Source of the DNA: a virus
Virus record (IMG/VR): IMGVR_UViG_3300025889_019853
Location: 1-43,058 of that record
Direction: 5' to 3' (one strand)
Length of the DNA stretch: 43,058 bases
Positions 18,498-25,525 of this stretch are shown here, piece after piece. The position numbers and the translations under genes were made by a program. Under the pieces are notes generated by a model. The model made no database searches and was not told the DNA's origin. It was given only the letters and a program-made list of their open reading frames with translations. Each line of letters opens with the position of its first letter. Position 1 is the first letter of the stretch.

Positions 18498-18755
18498 ATG
18501 ATAAAATATATTAAAAATAAACTTATGGCATTCGGTGACATTTTTAAAGACAGCAATGACATCAACGAAAAAAACGTTGTTGGTTTCGCATCATTCGCAG
18601 TAATGGTGGTTTTTGCTGCCGTTGATATTATTACAGGTATTTTAGGTAAACAATTGTTAATTACCGATACTATTTTTAATTCATTTGTAATTATTACTTT
18701 AGGTTCATTTGGAATCGATGGTATTACAAAAATCTTCAGCAAAAAAGAAGAATAA
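18498..18755 (+). CDS. Holin-like membrane protein
   Basis: An 85-residue protein with two hydrophobic segments (VGFASFAVMVVFAAVDIITGI and a second around TIFNSFVIITLGSFGI) and a charged C-terminus (KIFSKKEE). An internal ATG at 18525 (MAFGDIF) is a second possible start, reminiscent of dual-start holins. It overlaps the amidase gene by one base (TAATG). Size, two-helix topology and pairing with an endolysin support holin function. Confidence 0.65.
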   Translation: MIKYIKNKLMAFGDIFKDSNDINEKNVVGFASFAVMVVFAAVDIITGILGKQLLITDTIFNSFVIITLGSFGIDGITKIFSKKEE

Positions 18756-19636
18756 TGTTACTCAAATTAGGTTCACAAGGTAAAGAAGTAAAAGAACTTC
18801 AAGAATTTTTAGAAATTAGTGCTGATGGTGACTTCGGCCCAAAAACAGAAGCCGCTGTTAAAAAATGGCAATTAGCAAATGGTTTAATAGCTGATGGTAT
18901 CGTAGGTCCTAAAACTTGGGATGCAATGGGATTAGCTACTACAGATGCTTCTGAAAAAGTTTATACCACAGATAATGGTTTAGTAATCCACAGACACTTC
19001 CTTCCAGTAGGTGAATATAAACAAGGTCCTATTAAGCCCGAGTGGGTATTTTTACACCACACAGCAGGTTGGCACAATCCTTATAAAACAATTGATAACT
19101 GGGGTCGGGATGATAGAGGTGCTATTGCTACCGAATTTGTATTAGGTGGTCCTTCAATTAAAGGGAATGACGACAAATACGATGGAGAAATGGTACAAGC
19201 ATTTCCTGAAGGAAATTATGGTTGGCATTTAGGAGCAAATGGCTCCCAAACAATGCATAAAAATTCAGTTGCTATTGAAGTATGTAATTTTGGTTATGTT
19301 ATTAATGGTAAAGCTTATCAAGGCACTACAGTCGCAGAATCACAGATTGTAGAATTATCAAAACCTTTTAGAGGACACAAAACCTGGCACAGATACTCAG
19401 ACGCTCAAATTGAAGCTTTACATAAATGGATTTTATGGATTGCTGAAAGAGATAATATTGATGTAAGAGCTGGACTCCCCGCATTAGTTAAAGAAAAAGG
19501 TGCTGATGCTTTCGAATGGAATGCTGATGCTTATTATGGTAAAGTTAAAGGTCTTTGGACTCACACCAATACTCGAAAAGATAAAGTTGATATGTTCCCT
19601 CAACAGGAACTTATAGATATGTTAATTTCTCTATAA
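18755..19636 (+). CDS. Endolysin: peptidoglycan-binding + N-acetylmuramoyl-L-alanine amidase
   Basis: A 293-residue protein with two domains. Residues 1-~65 form a PG_binding_1 domain (LGSQGKEVKELQEFL, GDFGPKTEAAVKKWQ, DGIVGPKTWDAMG). After a linker comes an Amidase_2-type domain with zinc-ligand candidates in FLHHTAGWH, GWHLGANG and a later HKTWHRYSDAQIEAL. No signal peptide, so export would need the holin encoded just upstream. It would cut the amide bond between MurNAc and the stem peptide at lysis. The binding domain is N-terminal, as in many endolysins of phages of Gram-negative hosts. Confidence 0.88.
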   Translation: MLLKLGSQGKEVKELQEFLEISADGDFGPKTEAAVKKWQLANGLIADGIVGPKTWDAMGLATTDASEKVYTTDNGLVIHRHFLPVGEYKQGPIKPEWVFLHHTAGWHNPYKTIDNWGRDDRGAIATEFVLGGPSIKGNDDKYDGEMVQAFPEGNYGWHLGANGSQTMHKNSVAIEVCNFGYVINGKAYQGTTVAESQIVELSKPFRGHKTWHRYSDAQIEALHKWILWIAERDNIDVRAGLPALVKEKGADAFEWNADAYYGKVKGLWTHTNTRKDKVDMFPQQELIDMLISL

Positions 19637-19642
19637 TACAAA

Positions 19643-20260
19643 ATGGAAACACCTCTAATGATGCTTACGACAATTATCGTTGCCTTAATAACGGCGGTTT
19701 TTGGGCCAATTGCTTTAGAATGGGCAAAAACTTATTTTGCAAAAAAGAAAGAAAAGCTAAATCCCGTAGATGAAGCTATACATTTAAATGCTTTAGTTGA
19801 TGAACAACTTGATGTTATTATGAACGAATTAGGTTGTGATCGAGTATGGGTAACTCAGTTCCACAATGGTGGTCATTTTTACCCTACAGGAAAATCAATC
19901 CAAAAGTTTTCTATGTTTTATGAAAAAATTACCCCTGGTAATTTATCATCTCAACAAAGTTTCCAAAACGTTCCTGTATCATTATTTCCTAAAACAATGG
20001 CTGAACTTTATAAAAATGGAGAGATAGCTGTTTTAGATAAAGATGGAGAAGATTATGGTTTGAAACCATTTGCTGATCCCTATGGTGCCGAATCATATTA
20101 TTTAGTAGCATTAGATGATTTACAAGATCGCTTTATTGGCGTACTTGGAGTAGATTATCAACAAAAACATAAATTATCCAAGGAAGAATGGATATTTATA
20201 CGACAGAAAGCGGGTGTCATTGGTACCTTATTAGATGAATACTTAAACGGAAAAAAATAA
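19643..20260 (+). CDS. Membrane-anchored GAF-like domain protein
   Basis: A 205-residue protein. Residues ~5-30 form a single membrane segment (TTIIVALITAVFGPIAL) followed by a basic stretch. The remainder resembles a GAF fold: LDVIMNELGCDRVWVTQFHNGG near residue 60, an SMFYEKITPG turn, then FIGVLGVDYQ and a long C-terminal helix. GAF domains bind small ligands such as nucleotides or hemes. It follows the endolysin by 6 bp. It may sense or hold a small molecule at the inner membrane. The call rests on sequence style only. Confidence 0.5.
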   Translation: METPLMMLTTIIVALITAVFGPIALEWAKTYFAKKKEKLNPVDEAIHLNALVDEQLDVIMNELGCDRVWVTQFHNGGHFYPTGKSIQKFSMFYEKITPGNLSSQQSFQNVPVSLFPKTMAELYKNGEIAVLDKDGEDYGLKPFADPYGAESYYLVALDDLQDRFIGVLGVDYQQKHKLSKEEWIFIRQKAGVIGTLLDEYLNGKK

Positions 20261-20281
20261 ACTTACTATCTAAATTTTAAT

Positions 20282-20312
20282 TTGGTTTTTCCATAAAATC
20301 TTTCTATATTTA
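20282..20312 (+). promoter_or_regulatory. Phage promoter motif TTG-N20-TATATTTA
   Basis: TTG at 20282-20284 and TATATTTA at 20305-20312 with a 20-bp spacer, 24 bp ahead of the ATG at 20336. It lies in the 75-bp gap between the GAF-like gene and the membrane/coiled-coil gene and matches six other copies. Confidence 0.7.
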
Positions 20313-20335
20313 TATTCAACCAACATTAAAATTCA

Positions 20336-21613
20336 ATGTGGAATAAAATACAAGAAAGGATATTTCCCTTTATAATCGCAACCTCTGCCCTGTCAGTGTC
20401 TGCTTCGGCCGCTTTCTATTCAGTTAGTGGCCTTAGCAAACTCTTTGCTGGAGCAGCTTTAGCAGTAATTATTATGGCAACATCTTTAGAAGTAGCTAAA
20501 TTAGTAATTGCTTCTTTACTTTACCAATATCGTAAAACATTACCTCGAGGATTAAAAATTTATTTAACTACAGCAGCTTTTGTTTTAGTACTAATCACCT
20601 CTATGGGTATTTATGGTTTCTTATCAGCTGCTTATCAAGAAACAGCTAATAAAGCAGGTAATATTGATGCTCAAATAGCTTTAATTGAAACCAAACGAGA
20701 TAACATTAGGGACCAGTTAGCGGTATATAATGCAGAAAAAAGCACTATTAACGGGGCAGTAGCTGATTTACAAGCTGGTTTAGCAAACAACGTCATACAG
20801 TACACAAACGCTGAAGGTCAATTAATTACAACAACCTCAAGCTCAACTCGTAGAGCCCTTGAAAAACAACTAGATCAAGCAGTTGAAAGACAAAATGAGT
20901 TAAATACCAAAATAGATGGTTTAAATACTCAATTATTTGAGTACGAAACTGAGATAGTAGAAGTTCGCACTGGTAATGATTTAGCAGGTGAATTAGGCCC
21001 ACTTAAATATCTTTCAGGTTTAACTGGGATTCCAATGGATAAGATTATTAATTATTTACTTTTAACTATTATTTTTGTATTTGATCCTTTAGCAATTGCT
21101 CTTGTAATTGCCGCTAATTTTGCTTTTGAGCAAATTAGAAAAAAATATAAGTCTAATCTTTATGGTGAAAAAGTTCCAATTTCTAAAGAAGAACAACGTC
21201 AACATATAGTTGATATGATGAAAGCTGATGAAGAAGATGGATTATATGAAGAATGGGACTCAACCTTAAATGATGGTTTAGAAGATGAAGAATGGGATGA
21301 AGAAGAATTACCTGTAGATTTAGGTGAAGATGTAGTTGAAGTAAAAAAAAAAGCTTCAAACGAAAATATAGAAGATTTATTCGAAGACTGGGAAAGTCCT
21401 TCAACCAACTTAAAAAACGAATTAGATTTAAACAAAGACGGAATCGTAGACGATCAAGAAATAAATTTCGCTAACTTAAAAATACAAAATTTAGAAAGAC
21501 AACTAGTCCCAGGACTATCAACTTTTAGAAGAAATAAAATTATTAGTGAAATTGAAAGAATTAAATCTCTTTTTCCACCAAAAGATGATGATTTGACAAT
21601 AAAATATAATTAA
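20336..21613 (+). CDS. Membrane protein with coiled coil and EF-hand-like loop
   Basis: A 425-residue protein. About three hydrophobic segments occupy residues 10-95, a long charged coiled coil (IDAQIALIETKRDNIRDQL to about residue 215) follows, then another membrane region (IINYLLLTIIFVFDPLAIALV) and a cytoplasmic-type acidic tail. In the tail, residues 364-375 read DLNKDGIVDDQE, a canonical EF-hand/dockerin calcium loop with acids or Asn at positions 1, 3, 5, 9 and 12. Function not recognised; it may reshape or signal at the host envelope. It has its own promoter (20282) and is followed by another at 21618. Confidence 0.6.
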   Translation: MWNKIQERIFPFIIATSALSVSASAAFYSVSGLSKLFAGAALAVIIMATSLEVAKLVIASLLYQYRKTLPRGLKIYLTTAAFVLVLITSMGIYGFLSAAYQETANKAGNIDAQIALIETKRDNIRDQLAVYNAEKSTINGAVADLQAGLANNVIQYTNAEGQLITTTSSSTRRALEKQLDQAVERQNELNTKIDGLNTQLFEYETEIVEVRTGNDLAGELGPLKYLSGLTGIPMDKIINYLLLTIIFVFDPLAIALVIAANFAFEQIRKKYKSNLYGEKVPISKEEQRQHIVDMMKADEEDGLYEEWDSTLNDGLEDEEWDEEELPVDLGEDVVEVKKKASNENIEDLFEDWESPSTNLKNELDLNKDGIVDDQEINFANLKIQNLERQLVPGLSTFRRNKIISEIERIKSLFPPKDDDLTIKYN

Positions 21614-21617
21614 AAAT

Positions 21618-21648
21618 TTGGAGACCCGAAAGGGTCTTCGTATATTTA
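21618..21648 (+). promoter_or_regulatory. Phage promoter motif with hairpin spacer
   Basis: TTG at 21618-21620 and TATATTTA at 21641-21648 with a 20-bp spacer. The spacer holds a perfect AGACCC-GAAA-GGGTCT hairpin with a GAAA tetraloop. Almost the same sequence recurs at 22947. It would start the esterase unit (ATG 21666). Confidence 0.72.
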
Positions 21649-21665
21649 CACCGCAATTGAGAGTT

Positions 21666-22154
21666 ATGAAAAAACGAGTATTATATCTTCACGGTCTTGA
21701 AAGCCAACAAGGTGGAGACAAAGTCGATTTTTTAGCAGATAAATGTTATGTCCATGCTCCTGTTATGGATTATAGCCGAAAAGATATTTTTAGTTTTTTA
21801 ATTAATAAGGTAGAAGATCTAAAACCTGATCTTATTATTGGTAGTAGTATGGGTGGTTATAGTGCTTATATATTAGGTGCTCTTTACAAAATCCCAGTTA
21901 TTGCTTTTAACCCAGCATTTCATAGTAGAAGTTTTGAACCTAATTATCCTGAATTTATTCATCATCAGGTTTGTCAAAATGCTAGAATTATTTTAGGAAA
22001 TGAGGATACTGTTATTAACCCTGATAGAACTTTAGAATGGTTAAAAGACCATATAATGAACCAACATCCAAAAATTAATATTGAGCGTGTAGATGGAATG
22101 GGACATAGAGTACCATTTGACATATTTATAAACAAAATCGCTCATGAGCTTTAA
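21666..22154 (+). CDS. Alpha/beta-hydrolase, YqiA-type esterase
   Basis: A 162-residue protein starting at the ATG at 21666; an upstream TTG would lie within the promoter. It has the small alpha/beta-hydrolase pattern of the YqiA/UPF0227 family. An oxyanion-region YLHGLES is followed by the nucleophile elbow IIGSSMGGYSA, an acid in GNEDTVINP and a His in DGMGHRVP, so the Ser-Asp-His triad is complete. Substrate unknown: possibly an acyl ester or thioester in the host. It overlaps the next gene by 11 bp. Confidence 0.75.
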   Translation: MKKRVLYLHGLESQQGGDKVDFLADKCYVHAPVMDYSRKDIFSFLINKVEDLKPDLIIGSSMGGYSAYILGALYKIPVIAFNPAFHSRSFEPNYPEFIHHQVCQNARIILGNEDTVINPDRTLEWLKDHIMNQHPKINIERVDGMGHRVPFDIFINKIAHEL

Positions 22155-22713
22155 TTTACACGGTTGGTTTAAAAAACAATATCTTAGAGAAGAGTCCGGA
22201 TTTGATAAAAATGTATGGATTACCCTTACTAAAGATGAACAAGAGGAATTTGCTGAAGAAATTTTTGATTTAATTTCTACAGCTTATGCTCCTATTGGTG
22301 GTCATTCTAACTACAAATCCCCAGATGATGTTACAGGTGCTGAAGGTGAATCAGACTATATGGTTATAGATTTAGATGATGATCCTGAATTTGATGCTTT
22401 AAAGATTACTCAAGATAAAGAAGCAGGTAATAAATCCGTAGGTATGGGACATGATGGTTCAGGACCTGCTAAATCAGCCGCCGTAAATATTACAGCAATT
22501 ATGCTTAAAGAACCCGGACATTATGTTGAAGTATCAGGTAAATTAAAAGATATTTTACAATCTAAAGGAGTTCCAGTAGTTACAGATGAAGAAACTATTC
22601 GTAAAGCTCTTAAAGGTAAACAAATTGAAATGAATAGTGATGGAACTTATTCACGTTATATTGGTGGTTCTAAACACACCAAAACTATGATGGGTAACCC
22701 TCTTACCAAGTAA
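22144..22713 (+). CDS. Conserved hypothetical phage protein
   Basis: A 189-residue acidic protein with no membrane segment. Notable stretches are APIGGHSNYKSPDD, a run of acids (YMVIDLDDDPE), VGMGHDGSG, PGHYVEVSG and VPVVTDEETIRKAL near the C-terminus. I have the impression that similar proteins occur in other large phages, possibly with a GNAT-like fold, but I cannot support a function. The 3' end overlaps the convergent minus-strand lipoprotein gene by 11 bp. Confidence 0.6.
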   Translation: MSFNLHGWFKKQYLREESGFDKNVWITLTKDEQEEFAEEIFDLISTAYAPIGGHSNYKSPDDVTGAEGESDYMVIDLDDDPEFDALKITQDKEAGNKSVGMGHDGSGPAKSAAVNITAIMLKEPGHYVEVSGKLKDILQSKGVPVVTDEETIRKALKGKQIEMNSDGTYSRYIGGSKHTKTMMGNPLTK

Positions 22714-22852
22714 AAAATACGTGGTCGTGGATTCCAATATTAGTACAATTTGGGTCTTGTCTACAAATAGGTTGTTCAACTCTAGCTACACTTTCTGAAA
22801 CAGCACAACTAGCTAATAATAATAATACGATGAAAGCAAAAATCTTTTTCAT
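22703..22852 (-). CDS. Tiny lipoprotein on the minus strand
   Basis: Reading leftward from the ATG at 22852 gives 49 residues starting MKKIFAFIVLLLLASCAVSE. A basic start, a Leu-rich hydrophobic core and the lipobox LASC (Cys at residue 16) form a clear lipoprotein signal peptide. The mature peptide would be about 34 residues with two more cysteines (PICRQDPNC) and an aromatic end (HVFFTW). It is the only minus-strand gene in the window and lies in the longest + strand gap (22714-23011). Two TATAAT hexamers on the minus strand (22912-22917 and 22885-22890) could serve as -10 boxes. Candidate roles are superinfection exclusion at the outer membrane or a spanin-like lysis aid; the sequence does not decide. 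Confidence 0.65.
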   Translation of the reverse strand: MKKIFAFIVLLLLASCAVSESVARVEQPICRQDPNCTNIGIHDHVFFTW

Positions 22853-22897
22853 ATGTTTTGATTTTAATTGTTAATAATTTGGCGATTATACATATTA

Positions 22898-22937
22898 ACG
22901 TCATCTGCGTCATTATAGAGTCATATAAAAACGTCAT
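22898..22937. repeat. Four GTCAT repeats between divergent genes
   Basis: The motif (A)(C)GTCAT occurs with GTCAT starting at 22900, 22909, 22920 and 22933 on the + strand. Spacings of 9, 11 and 13 bp are near one helical turn. The array lies between the minus-strand lipoprotein gene and the + strand promoter at 22947, and overlaps one possible minus-strand -10 box, so it may be an operator. Confidence 0.5.
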
Positions 22938-22946
22938 ATGAAAAGT

Positions 22947-22977
22947 TTGGAGCCCCGAAAGGGGCTTCGTACATTTA
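22947..22977 (+). promoter_or_regulatory. Phage promoter motif with hairpin spacer
   Basis: TTG at 22947-22949 and TACATTTA at 22970-22977 with a 20-bp spacer that contains AGCCCC-GAAA-GGGGCT, a 6-bp stem with a GAAA tetraloop. It is a near copy of the 21618 promoter, with compensating changes in both stem arms. It would drive the small genes starting at 23012. Confidence 0.72.
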
Positions 22978-23011
22978 CCATGTAAATGAAAAAATAATAA
23001 AGGTTATAGTC

Positions 23012-23350
23012 ATGAAAAAGCATTTCGAAACAGCAACAGAAAAATTTGAGTTCACCGTTGATTTAGGTGGATGGAGAAAGAAAAAAGTATTTGAATTTTT
23101 CCCTAAAGGTGAAGAATCATGGTCATCAGCTGCAGTCCGTGAATTGAGTTTGTTTGGTAAAAGCATGAATGTTAGTTCTATTACAAAACAAGGATTAATG
23201 ATGTATGATTTTGATATGTTAGGTAATAAACTTACTGCTAAAATTAAGTGGGAAGATGTTGAATTAGGAAATACATTAGATGAACCTAAAGAAATCCCCG
23301 GATTTGAAGGTACAAAAGAAGCTTTAGATAATCTTTCAATTTTTAAATAA
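23012..23350 (+). CDS. Hypothetical protein
   Basis: A 112-residue soluble protein (MKKHFETATEKFEFTVDLGG) with alternating beta-type segments and a short helical end. First gene after the promoter at 22947, with a 34-bp leader. Four bases separate it from the next gene. No domain recognised. Confidence 0.6.
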   Translation: MKKHFETATEKFEFTVDLGGWRKKKVFEFFPKGEESWSSAAVRELSLFGKSMNVSSITKQGLMMYDFDMLGNKLTAKIKWEDVELGNTLDEPKEIPGFEGTKEALDNLSIFK

Positions 23351-23353
23351 GTT

Positions 23354-23566
23354 ATGACATACGATTTATCAACCAAATACGCTGAAAAAACCGGTATATT
23401 AAGAGGTACTATGTCTTGGGTTGCCCTATACGAAGATATTTCAGATGAAGCATTTAAAAAATTAGCTCGTTGTCTTATTGAAGTAGGTGAAGAAGGAGAT
23501 GCATTAGATAATCAAACAAAAGGTTGGCTAATGGAGGCAGCCGAAAAAAGAGGCATTACATTGTAA
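23354..23566 (+). CDS. Hypothetical protein
   Basis: A 70-residue, mostly helical acidic protein (MTYDLSTKYAEKTGILRGT). No motif is recognised. It sits between two other small genes with 3-bp and 2-bp gaps, so it is part of the same operon. Confidence 0.55.
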   Translation: MTYDLSTKYAEKTGILRGTMSWVALYEDISDEAFKKLARCLIEVGEEGDALDNQTKGWLMEAAEKRGITL

Positions 23567-23568
23567 TT

Positions 23569-24177
23569 ATGGCTTGGCAGTTTATTAAAGAAAGTTCAAT
23601 CTCACATAGTCGAGAGGTTGTTGAAGAACATATTTCAAAACTTCAACCTCTCAATTACAACCAATTTCGTTGGTGGCGTACTCATACTGATAATGTTAAA
23701 CCACTTGGTAAACGTGCTCCACTCAAAGATCGTATTGCAAATGGAGATTTTGAACCATCATCTTATCTTTGGCAAGCACAATTAGCGTTGTATACTGCTA
23801 AAGACAAAGTCAATCTTCAAACAGATGATTATCAAAAGCAATTAGAAAATCTTGCTGTTGATTTAGCTCGTTACAAACGATTGATGGAAGATTATGAGAA
23901 AGAAGAATCTCAACGTATGGAAGATTTGTATAATGCCTTTACCTCAGCATATCAAATTACCAAAGATGAACTTACAGAAGCATTTCTTAAATGGCCCGGT
24001 GATATTGCTTCGTTTTATGGTATGGCTGAAGAATTTTTCCGTAAAACCCCCGCTGAAAATAGAAAAAATATGAGAGGGCGTGGTCGTCCTCCTAAAGTAA
24101 AAATAGAACAAACACCTAAAGTATTACAAGTAAAACGAGGTCGAGGTCGTCCTCCTGGGAGTAAAAATAAAAAATAA
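23569..24177 (+). CDS. AT-hook protein
   Basis: A 202-residue protein from the ATG at 23569. The first ~165 residues are helical, with a long charged helix (LAVDLARYKRLMEDYEKEESQ). The C-terminus has two AT-hook motifs, GRGRPPKVK and GRGRPPGSKNKK, with basic flanks. AT-hooks bind the minor groove of AT-rich DNA, fitting this AT-rich genome. It could be a phage nucleoid-type or transcription-modulating protein. It overlaps the next gene by one base (TAATG). Confidence 0.65.
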   Translation: MAWQFIKESSISHSREVVEEHISKLQPLNYNQFRWWRTHTDNVKPLGKRAPLKDRIANGDFEPSSYLWQAQLALYTAKDKVNLQTDDYQKQLENLAVDLARYKRLMEDYEKEESQRMEDLYNAFTSAYQITKDELTEAFLKWPGDIASFYGMAEEFFRKTPAENRKNMRGRGRPPKVKIEQTPKVLQVKRGRGRPPGSKNKK

Positions 24178-24461
24178 TGAAATTAGAAATTGGAAATAAT
24201 CAAGGACACGTTATTATAGACGATACCTCAGGAAAAATTATGTCTGTATTAGTTAGAGATGCTGTAGAAGGTAAATCTGATTTTATTGGTACTACCAGTT
24301 ATACTAACAACCATGATGGTACCCATACTGATATGAGACCTACTCCTTGTTCAAATCATGCTACCCAACAAGACGAAGATGAAGAAGCTGAAATGCGAAT
24401 GAGAATAATTATGCAAAATGGTAACACAGGAGAACACTATGACTTGGATCCAGAAGAATAG
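24177..24461 (+). CDS. Small acidic hypothetical protein
   Basis: A 94-residue protein (MKLEIGNNQGHVIIDDTSG) with a beta-type N-terminal half and an acidic middle (DEDEEAE), translationally coupled to the AT-hook gene. No domain recognised. The TTG element of the 24444 promoter lies inside its last codons. Confidence 0.55.
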   Translation: MKLEIGNNQGHVIIDDTSGKIMSVLVRDAVEGKSDFIGTTSYTNNHDGTHTDMRPTPCSNHATQQDEDEEAEMRMRIIMQNGNTGEHYDLDPEE

Positions 24462-24474
24462 TTTCATATATTCA
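24444..24474 (+). promoter_or_regulatory. Phage promoter motif before the dpdA-like gene
   Basis: TTG at 24444-24446 (within the end of the previous gene) and TATATTCA at 24467-24474, 20-bp spacer, 17 bp before the ATG at 24492. It would start the 7-deazaguanine unit. Confidence 0.7.
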
Positions 24475-24491
24475 TTTTAAATATTTAAGTT

Positions 24492-25280
24492 ATGATAAAA
24501 GTAAGCCATGAAACCCCTTTATGTTTGCTGGGGGATAGTGAAAAATTTAACGACTATGACTATTGCTTGCCTCATTTACTCGATGAGGAGGAAGGTTATC
24601 TAGAATATTTTAGACAAGCCAAAGCAAAAGGTCGATACATTATTATGGACAACTCACTTCATGAGCTAGGAAAAGCATATGATACTGAACGTTTAATGTA
24701 TTGGATTTCTGAATTAGAACCAGATGAATTTATTGTACCTGATGTCTGGCAAGATAGAAATGCATCCGTAGAAAATGCTAAAGAATGGGCTAAAATTATT
24801 CTACCTAAAAATACTACTAAAGTAGTTGTTGTTCAAGCAACTACTATCCATGAAGCATTTACTTGCACTCAGGCCTATAAAGATTTAGGTTATGAAAAAA
24901 TTGCATATTCTTATGGTGCTTCTTATTACAATGATGTTGTAACTCACCCTAATAAACATTTAGGTAAAGCTTTAGGTCGTATGGTAGTTTTAAGTACTCT
25001 ATATAATCAAGGTGTTTTAACTAAAGATGATAGAGTGCATTTGCTGGGTTGTCAAGTACCTCAAGAATTTGGTTGGTATAAAGGAATTGATTGTATTGAA
25101 TCAATTGATACTTCAAATCCAGTAATGGCTGCTTTAGAAGGTATTTATTATACTGATGCTGGTTTAGATAAAAAACCAACAGCAAACATGAATGATTATT
25201 TTTATATGTTAAGTGATCAAGTTAATTATGATTACTTAATTCATAATGTTTATAAATTTAGAGAAATTAATGATCTATAA
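24492..25280 (+). CDS. dpdA: DpdA-like DNA guanine transglycosylase
   Basis: A 262-residue TIM-barrel-type protein related to tRNA-guanine transglycosylase. Recognisable sites are IIMDNSLHELGKA (equivalent to the DSGGFQ region that contacts the base), FIVPDVWQDRN, a VVVVQA strand, and VHLLGCQVPQ followed by GIDCIESIDTSNPV. In the last of these the Asp of SIDTS is the likely catalytic nucleophile. Phage DpdA proteins use this fold to exchange guanine in DNA for preQ0 or derivatives. It is shorter than bacterial tRNA TGT (about 375) and I see no C-terminal zinc-binding CxCxxC. QueC, QueD, QueE and FolE follow within 5 kb, which supports a DNA-modification role. The DpdA subfamily cannot be assigned by eye. 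Confidence 0.75.
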   Translation: MIKVSHETPLCLLGDSEKFNDYDYCLPHLLDEEEGYLEYFRQAKAKGRYIIMDNSLHELGKAYDTERLMYWISELEPDEFIVPDVWQDRNASVENAKEWAKIILPKNTTKVVVVQATTIHEAFTCTQAYKDLGYEKIAYSYGASYYNDVVTHPNKHLGKALGRMVVLSTLYNQGVLTKDDRVHLLGCQVPQEFGWYKGIDCIESIDTSNPVMAALEGIYYTDAGLDKKPTANMNDYFYMLSDQVNYDYLIHNVYKFREINDL

Positions 25281-25281
25281 T

Positions 25282-25482
25282 ATGGAAGAAGAATACGTAA
25301 GTTTATTTGATTACCTAGGAAAACCCGCAGGTGAAAAACTAGGTTTAGAAGTAGCAACAGCTGCTGGTAAAGCAGGAGAACCAACTAAAAGAAAAATGGT
25401 TGCAAATGCAAAGTATAAGGGACCTGTAAATATGTTCCGTCGTGAATTTTTAAATGAATATTTTAATCAACAAAAGCGTTAG
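25282..25482 (+). CDS. Small basic hypothetical protein
   Basis: A 66-residue protein from the ATG at 25282, one base after the dpdA stop. Sequence MEEEYVSLFDYLGKPAGEKL leads to a Lys/Arg-rich C-terminal half (TKRKMVANAKYKG). Function unknown. Its place between dpdA and queC, with tight spacing, suggests coexpression with dpdA. A hairpin overlaps its stop codon. Confidence 0.6.
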   Translation: MEEEYVSLFDYLGKPAGEKLGLEVATAAGKAGEPTKRKMVANAKYKGPVNMFRREFLNEYFNQQKR

Positions 25483-25493
25483 CCTATACGCTT
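25474..25493 (+). terminator. Small hairpin overlapping the stop codon
   Basis: AAGCGT (25474-25479) pairs with ACGCTT (25488-25493) around an 8-base loop that includes the TAG stop. There is no T run, so it is at best a weak terminator or an mRNA processing or stability element ahead of queC. A preQ1 riboswitch was considered here and not found. Confidence 0.3.
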
Positions 25494-25525
25494 AAAATAC
25501 CTGGCAAATTTAAATTATATAAATT

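Noticed and set aside
18398-18742. 114-residue minus-strand open frame
   Set aside because: It lies over the holin-like gene and the terminator. The + strand gene has overlapping stop/start with the amidase and fits the lysis context, while this frame has no such support.
21183-21435. Two overlapping minus-strand frames, Ser- and Leu/His-rich
   Set aside because: Low-complexity shadows of the acidic tail of the membrane/coiled-coil gene; Ser and His runs arise from the complement of Asp/Glu codons.
21618-21665. Upstream TTG start for the esterase gene
   Set aside because: It would make a promoter (TTG-N20-TATATTTA with hairpin) part of the coding region; the ATG at 21666 gives the family's usual start before the first strand.
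22714-23011. tRNA or other RNA gene in the longest gap
   Set aside because: No cloverleaf or CCA-type end is visible; the gap is explained by the minus-strand lipoprotein gene, the GTCAT array and a promoter.
25483-25525. Possible preQ1 riboswitch before queC
   Set aside because: The gap is only 43 bp and has no preQ1-I core pattern (no C-rich loop pairing with an A-rich tail); only a small hairpin is present.
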